NCBI GenBank assembly: GCA_964247265.1
Contig: CAXTTS010000118.1
Coordinates: 1-9,529, forward strand
Source of the DNA: Alterirhizorhabdus sp964247265
Lineage (GTDB): Bacteria; Pseudomonadota; Alphaproteobacteria; Sphingomonadales; Sphingomonadaceae
DNA: 9,529 bases
Direction of reading: 5' to 3'
Shown piece after piece: positions 6,365 to 9,529 of the stretch. The position numbers were made by a program, and so were the translations under genes. Below the pieces are notes generated by a model. It worked only from the letters and a program-made list of their open reading frames with translations, did not search any database and was not told the origin of the DNA. Position 1 is the first letter of the stretch. Each line of letters opens with the position of its first letter.

Positions 6365-6481
6365 GGCGGTCTCCGGCGTTGAGGCGGGTGGGGGATGCCC
6401 TGCGCGGGGCGGAAAGGCCAGCCTCCTGTTCGCCATCCTGCCGGGATGACGACCGGCGCGTATCCTTCTACAGCCTGCGCG
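6365..6481. promoter_or_regulatory. Divergent intergenic region, dedA / ubiA
   Basis: These 117 bases separate the divergent dedA and ubiA starts and must hold, or lie next to, the promoters of both the minus-strand array and the ubiA-pmbA group. The region is GC-rich. I found no convincing -35/-10 pair. The best plus-strand candidate, CTGCCG at 6438-6443 with TATCCT at 6461-6466 (17-base spacer), is a weak match that would leave a very short leader. No operator palindrome was seen. Confidence 0.35.
6371..6374 (-). promoter_or_regulatory. Ribosome binding site supporting a TTG start for dedA
   Basis: GGAG on the minus strand (6374 to 6371) lies 6 bases before TTG at 6364. The competing ATG at 6436 has only AGG directly adjoining it, too close to work as a standard site. 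Confidence 0.5.
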
Positions 6482-7399
6482 ATGCACGCCGAGCCCGACA
6501 CGATCGTCCCCGACAGCGAGCGGCGTGGGTTGATCGCCGCGATGCCGGCGGCGACCCGGCCTTTCCTGTCGCTGGCGCGGGTGGATCGGCCGATCGGCGC
6601 GTGGCTGTTGTTCTGGCCGGGGGCGTGGGCGATCGCGCTGGCCCGCGGGGCGGTGGCGCGGTGGGATCTGCTCCTGTGGTTCGGGCTCGGTGCGTTCGTG
6701 ATGCGCGCGGCGGGGTGCGTGTATAACGACATCGTCGATCGCGATCTCGACGCGCAGGTCGCGCGCACCCGTGCCCGGCCGCTGGCCAGCGGACGGGTGA
6801 GCCTGCGGGCGGCGTGGATGTGGCTCGTCGTGCTGTGCCTGATCGGGCTGATCGTGCTGCTGCGACTGACGCCTTTGGCGCAGGGCATTGCGCTCGGCAG
6901 CCTGGCGCTGGTGGCGGCCTATCCCTTCATGAAGCGGATCACCTGGTGGCCGCAGGCGTGGCTGGGGCTGGTATTCTCCTGGGCGGCGCTGGTCGGCTGG
7001 CCGGCGGTGACGGGCACGCTGCCGCCGGCCGCGTTGCTGCTTTACGCCGGATCGGTGCTGTGGGTGATCGGCTACGACACCATCTATGCGTTGCAGGACG
7101 TGGAGGACGATGCGCTGGCAGGCGTGAAATCCTCCGCCCGCGCGCTGGGTGCCCATGCCAAAGCCGGCGTCGCGACCTTCTACGGCGGCGCGCTGCTGCT
7201 GTGGGCGGCGGCGATCTGGGAGGTGCGGCCGCAGCCGCTGGCGCTGGCGGCGTTGCTGCCGGTGGCGCTCCACCTCGGCTGGCAGGTGGCGGCGCTGGAC
7301 CCGGCGAACGGCGCCGACGCGCTCGCCAAGTTCCGCGCCAACCGCTTCGCCGGGCTGCTGATGGCGCTGGCCTGCCTCGTGGTCGGACAATCGGCCTGA
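6482..7399 (+). CDS. ubiA: 4-hydroxybenzoate polyprenyltransferase
   Basis: This 305-residue integral membrane prenyltransferase attaches the polyprenyl chain to 4-hydroxybenzoate, the first membrane step of ubiquinone synthesis. Both Asp-rich motifs are present: NDIVDRDLD (82-90, followed by ARTRARPLASG) and DVEDD in YALQDVEDDALAGVKSSA (203-219). These bind the Mg-diphosphate of the prenyl donor. The substrate-entry segment ARVDRPIGAWLLFWPG (32-47) and about eight hydrophobic helices fit the family, as does the length. Starts at 6395 and 6446 are also in frame. I prefer 6482 because it gives the usual ~305-residue length and an N-terminal EPDTIVPDSERRGLI segment that I recall from sphingomonad UbiA. 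No start has a strong Shine-Dalgarno. It is divergent from dedA and lies 68 bases upstream of pmbA in the same direction. Confidence 0.94.
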   Translation: MHAEPDTIVPDSERRGLIAAMPAATRPFLSLARVDRPIGAWLLFWPGAWAIALARGAVARWDLLLWFGLGAFVMRAAGCVYNDIVDRDLDAQVARTRARPLASGRVSLRAAWMWLVVLCLIGLIVLLRLTPLAQGIALGSLALVAAYPFMKRITWWPQAWLGLVFSWAALVGWPAVTGTLPPAALLLYAGSVLWVIGYDTIYALQDVEDDALAGVKSSARALGAHAKAGVATFYGGALLLWAAAIWEVRPQPLALAALLPVALHLGWQVAALDPANGADALAKFRANRFAGLLMALACLVVGQSA

Positions 7400-7467
7400 G
7401 CGCCTAATCGGGGTGGAATGGGGCTTTAGGGGGTGACGTTGACGGGCGGCGTGCCTAAGTCCGGTTG

Positions 7468-8814
7468 ATGCTTACCCCATCGCAAGCCCAGGATCAGGTT
7501 TCCGCCCTCATCGCGCAGGCCACGCGCGCCGGGGCGGACGCCGCCGACGCGATCTATGTGTGCAACGCCTCCACCCAGGTGCAGGTGCGGCTCGGCGCGC
7601 TGGAGGATGTCGAGCGATCGGAGGGCGAGGAGATCGGGCTTCGGCTGTTCGTCGGCTCACGCTCGGCGAGCGTCTCCTCGTCCGATCTGTCCGGCGATGC
7701 GCTGACGGCCCTGGTCGAGCGCGCGATCGCGATGGCGCGGGAGGCGCCGGAGGACAGATGGTCCGGCCTGGCGCCCGCCGACCGGCTGCTGCAAGGCGCC
7801 GCGATCGACGTGGATGCCGACGACGGCGCCGATCCCGCGCCGGCCGACCTCCGGGCGCGGGCGCTGGCGGCGGAGGATGCGGCGCGGGCCGTGAGCGGCG
7901 TCACCAACAGCGAAGGCGCGTCCGCCAGCGCCAGCCGATCGGTGTTCGCGCTGGGGACAAGCCACGGCTTCGCGCAGGGCTATGCCACCAGCGGCTATGG
8001 CAGCTCCGCCAGCGTGATCGCCGGCGAGGGGGCGGCGATGCAGCGCGATTATGGCTATCACAGCGCGCGCCATGTCGCCGATCTGGAGGACCCGGCGGCG
8101 ATCGGCCGGCGGGCGGGGGATCGCGCGGTGGCGCGGCTGAACCCCGGCAAGCTCTCCTCAGGCACCATGCCGGTCGTCTACGACCCGCGCGTGGGATCGG
8201 GCCTGCTCGGCCATCTGACCGGGGCGATCACCGGCGCCGCAATCTCCCGCCGGACGAGCTTCCTGCTGGAGCATCTGGGCAAACCGGTATTCGGCAAGGG
8301 CATCACGGTGCGGGACGATCCGCACCGGCTGCGCGGCCTGCGATCGAAGCCGTTCGATGGGGAAGGCCTGCCCACCGCGCCGTGCGAGATCATCGCCGAT
8401 GGCGTGCTGACCGGCTGGCTGCTCGATTCGGCGTCCGCCCGGCAGCTGGGGCTGGCGCCGACCGGCCATGCCGTGCGCGGTGTGGGCGGGCCGCCGGGGG
8501 CGGGGACCAGCAACCTCTATATGGAAGCCGGCACGCTGCTGCCGGAGGATCTGATCGCCGACATCAAGCTCGGCCTGTTCGTCACCGAACTGATCGGCCA
8601 GGGGGTCAACGGCGTCACCGGCGACTATAGCCGTGGCGCATCCGGCTTCGTGATCCGCGACGGCGCGATCTGCGAGCCGGTGGCGGAGATCACGATCGCC
8701 GGCAATCTGAAGGACATGTTCCTGAACCTGACACCGGCCAACGACCTGGAATATCGCCGCGCCACCGACGTGCCGACGATCCGGATCGAGGGAATGATGG
8801 TGGCGGGTGCCTGA
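7468..8814 (+). CDS. pmbA: Metalloprotease-like protein TldE/PmbA
   Basis: This 448-residue member of the TldD/PmbA (peptidase U62) family is the TldE/PmbA subunit. It partners TldD in a cytosolic complex that degrades unfolded peptides and matures some ribosomally made peptides (microcin B17 in E. coli). Family signatures are VQVRLGALEDVERSEGEEIGLRLFVG (38-63), a central domain with VVYDPRVGSGLLGHL, and the C-terminal NGVTGDYSRGASGFVI (381-396) and EITIAGNLKDMF (407-418). There is no HExxH zinc motif, as expected for PmbA/TldE; the catalytic TldD must be encoded elsewhere. ATG 7468 was chosen over the TTG at 7465 directly before it, since MLTPSQAQ fits the family start. The 68 bases before it contain TTGACG at 7439-7444 but no matching -10, so it may be read from the ubiA promoter. 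Its stop overlaps the next gene by 8 bases. Confidence 0.93.
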   Translation: MLTPSQAQDQVSALIAQATRAGADAADAIYVCNASTQVQVRLGALEDVERSEGEEIGLRLFVGSRSASVSSSDLSGDALTALVERAIAMAREAPEDRWSGLAPADRLLQGAAIDVDADDGADPAPADLRARALAAEDAARAVSGVTNSEGASASASRSVFALGTSHGFAQGYATSGYGSSASVIAGEGAAMQRDYGYHSARHVADLEDPAAIGRRAGDRAVARLNPGKLSSGTMPVVYDPRVGSGLLGHLTGAITGAAISRRTSFLLEHLGKPVFGKGITVRDDPHRLRGLRSKPFDGEGLPTAPCEIIADGVLTGWLLDSASARQLGLAPTGHAVRGVGGPPGAGTSNLYMEAGTLLPEDLIADIKLGLFVTELIGQGVNGVTGDYSRGASGFVIRDGAICEPVAEITIAGNLKDMFLNLTPANDLEYRRATDVPTIRIEGMMVAGA

Positions 8815-9199
8815 AACCCTGCTCGATGCGGTGAGTGCGGTGGCGCGCGAGGTGGGTGCGATGGTGAACTCGCGCTTTCGCGGCGAATACAGACGCTGGG
8901 AGAAGGAGCCGGGGCACCCCGTCTGCGAGGTGGACATCGATGCTGATGCGATGCTGGCCGAACGGCTCGGCCAGCTCGATCCCGAAGCGGGCTGGCTTTC
9001 CGAGGAGACGGTGGACAGTGCCGAGCGGCTGACCCGGGTGCGCGTGTGGCTGGTCGATCCGATCGACGGCACGCGCGACTTCCTGCGCGGGCGCGATGGC
9101 TGGGCGGTTTCCATCGCGCTGGCCGAGGGCGGGCGGCCGCTGATCGCGCGCAGAGACGCAGTGGGGACGCGCGCGCCGTCAACCAGTCGCCGCTCGTAG
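8807..9199 (+). CDS. Inositol monophosphatase / CysQ-like phosphatase, 3'-truncated
   Basis: This is the N-terminal half of a Mg-dependent, lithium-sensitive type sugar/nucleotide phosphatase (inositol monophosphatase superfamily; the branch near 3'(2'),5'-bisphosphate nucleotidase is likely). Metal-site elements present are EVDIDADAML (41-50), GWLSEETVDS (62-71, with the acidic ligand) and WLVDPIDGTRDF (81-92), the family hallmark. Homology is convincing to about GGRPLIA (residue 114, base 9148). After that the frame reads RRDAVGTRAPSTSRRS and stops at 9199, unlike any family member. A normal protein has ~250-270 residues, so the second half, with its WD motif and substrate pocket, is missing. 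GTG at 8807 overlaps the pmbA stop by 8 bases, implying coupling. The lost part is replaced by antisense of a Ppx/GppA gene. The product should be inactive if the sequence is real. Confidence 0.8.
   Translation: MPETLLDAVSAVAREVGAMVNSRFRGEYRRWEKEPGHPVCEVDIDADAMLAERLGQLDPEAGWLSEETVDSAERLTRVRVWLVDPIDGTRDFLRGRDGWAVSIALAEGGRPLIARRDAVGTRAPSTSRRS
9139..9160. other. Junction between two truncated convergent phosphatase genes
   Basis: Plus-strand IMPase homology is credible up to about 9148. Minus-strand Ppx/GppA homology is credible from the right edge down to at least 9160 and possibly to 9139 (LRAIS). Roughly ten bases fit both genes, as expected for a joint at a short shared GC-rich sequence. 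No target-site duplication, inverted repeat or mobile-element end is visible. The breakpoint cannot be placed more exactly without an intact relative. Confidence 0.6.
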
Positions 9200-9529
9200 C
9201 AGGGCAGGTCGAGATGGACGCTGGCGAGCGTGGTCACCGTGCCGGATGTGCCGAGCAGCCGCCCCGGTGCGGCCCCGCGCGCCACCAGCCGCGCCACGAA
9301 CGGCGCGAACGCATCCGCCACGCGCGTGCGCATCCGGTCGTAGGCAGCACGCAATTCGGCCTCGTCCTCGCCGATATGCGGTTCGCTTTCCGACAGCGAG
9401 ACGACGCCCCAGGGAACGCTGTACCAATCGTCGATACGCGGTGCGTCGGCCGGGCCGTCGATCAGCACCAGTTCGGTCGATCCGCCGCCGATGTCGAACA
9501 CCAGGGCCTGGCCGTCGCCGGGCTCCAGC
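9139..9529 (-). pseudogene. Ppx/GppA family phosphatase fragment (cut at both ends)
   Basis: Reading leftwards from the window edge, this frame encodes an internal piece of an exopolyphosphatase / pppGpp pyrophosphatase, a cytosolic enzyme of the actin-Hsp70 ATPase fold that removes phosphate from polyphosphate or pppGpp. It shows ALVFDIGGGSTELVLID (9507-9457; DIGGGSTE is a nucleotide/phosphate-binding motif of the family) and WGVVSLSE. LLGTSGTVTTLASVHLDLP (9258-9202) is the second hallmark, followed by YERRLVDG and VPTASLRAIS ending near 9139. The N-terminal domain lies beyond the window. To the left of about 9139 the open frame continues only as antisense of the IMPase and pmbA genes, so the real C-terminal part is missing. 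It faces the truncated IMPase gene, and the two are joined directly. Confidence 0.8.

Noticed and set aside
5723..7390. Very long open frame on the minus strand (about 555 codons) running through ubiA into dedA
   Set aside because: Only the part from 6364 leftwards has family similarity. The rest is Arg/Gln/Pro-rich antisense of ubiA, typical of stop-poor high-GC DNA.
7439..7467. Possible promoter for pmbA beginning with TTGACG at 7439-7444
   Set aside because: No -10-like hexamer is found at 16-18 bases spacing, and the proposed start of transcription would fall on or after the pmbA start codon.
7560..8630. Plus-strand frame of 356 codons inside pmbA in another phase
   Set aside because: It is a shadow of pmbA: Arg/Gly/Ala-biased, no motif, while the pmbA frame carries clear family signatures.
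8158..9138. Continuation of the Ppx/GppA frame leftwards, suggesting a 447-residue fusion protein
   Set aside because: Past the junction it is antisense to the IMPase and pmbA genes and has no Ppx similarity. It may be translated if the junction is real, but the sequence is a read-through tail, not a domain.
1..9529. CRISPR array, tRNA, insertion sequence, phage or integron elements
   Set aside because: No repeated spaced units, tRNA-like cloverleaf, transposase or integrase motif, or terminal inverted repeats were seen. The longest gap between genes is about 117 bases.

Overview
The window looks like a piece of an alphaproteobacterial chromosome, most likely from the sphingomonads (order Sphingomonadales). 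GC content is very high (roughly 70% by eye), third codon positions are dominated by G and C, coding is dense, and the recognisable proteins (UbiA, PmbA/TldE, ABHD10-type hydrolase, DedA, Ppx/GppA) read like sphingomonad versions. The genus is an inference from memory of these families, not a search result. I see no tRNA, rRNA, CRISPR array, insertion sequence, phage gene or island with deviating composition.

Layout. (1) 1-2181, plus strand: the 3' end of a gamma-glutamyltransferase gene, then a complete long-chain acyl-CoA synthetase. (2) 2182-6364, minus strand: seven genes in one direction. In transcription order they are a DedA membrane protein, an ABHD10-like alpha/beta hydrolase, an exported TPR-like protein, glyoxalase I (gloA), a second VOC-fold protein, glyoxalase II (gloB) and a small exported four-cysteine protein. 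The first three overlap stop-to-start (GTGA, ATGA). Gaps are short as far as gloB, and a 79-base gap precedes the last gene. The array meets the acyl-CoA synthetase tail to tail with no base between the two stop codons. (3) 6365-6481: divergent intergenic region between dedA and ubiA. (4) 6482-9150, plus strand: ubiA (ubiquinone biosynthesis), pmbA/tldE (metalloprotease partner) and the 5' half of an inositol-monophosphatase/CysQ-like gene. (5) 9139-9529, minus strand: an internal piece of a Ppx/GppA phosphatase gene entering from the right edge.

Functionally, the most coherent unit is the minus-strand array. It carries both enzymes of the glutathione-dependent methylglyoxal pathway (gloA, gloB) with an uncharacterised VOC paralogue between them. 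A serine hydrolase of a thioesterase-like family lies upstream, and a glutathione-degrading GGT lies on the other side of the convergent boundary. Most of the window is ordinary housekeeping chromosome.

The clearest anomaly is near 9139-9160, where two unrelated phosphatase genes pointing at each other are both cut off and joined directly. Either a real deletion or rearrangement or an assembly/amplification chimera could explain it. I did not find a convincing undescribed defence, mobile or RNA system.
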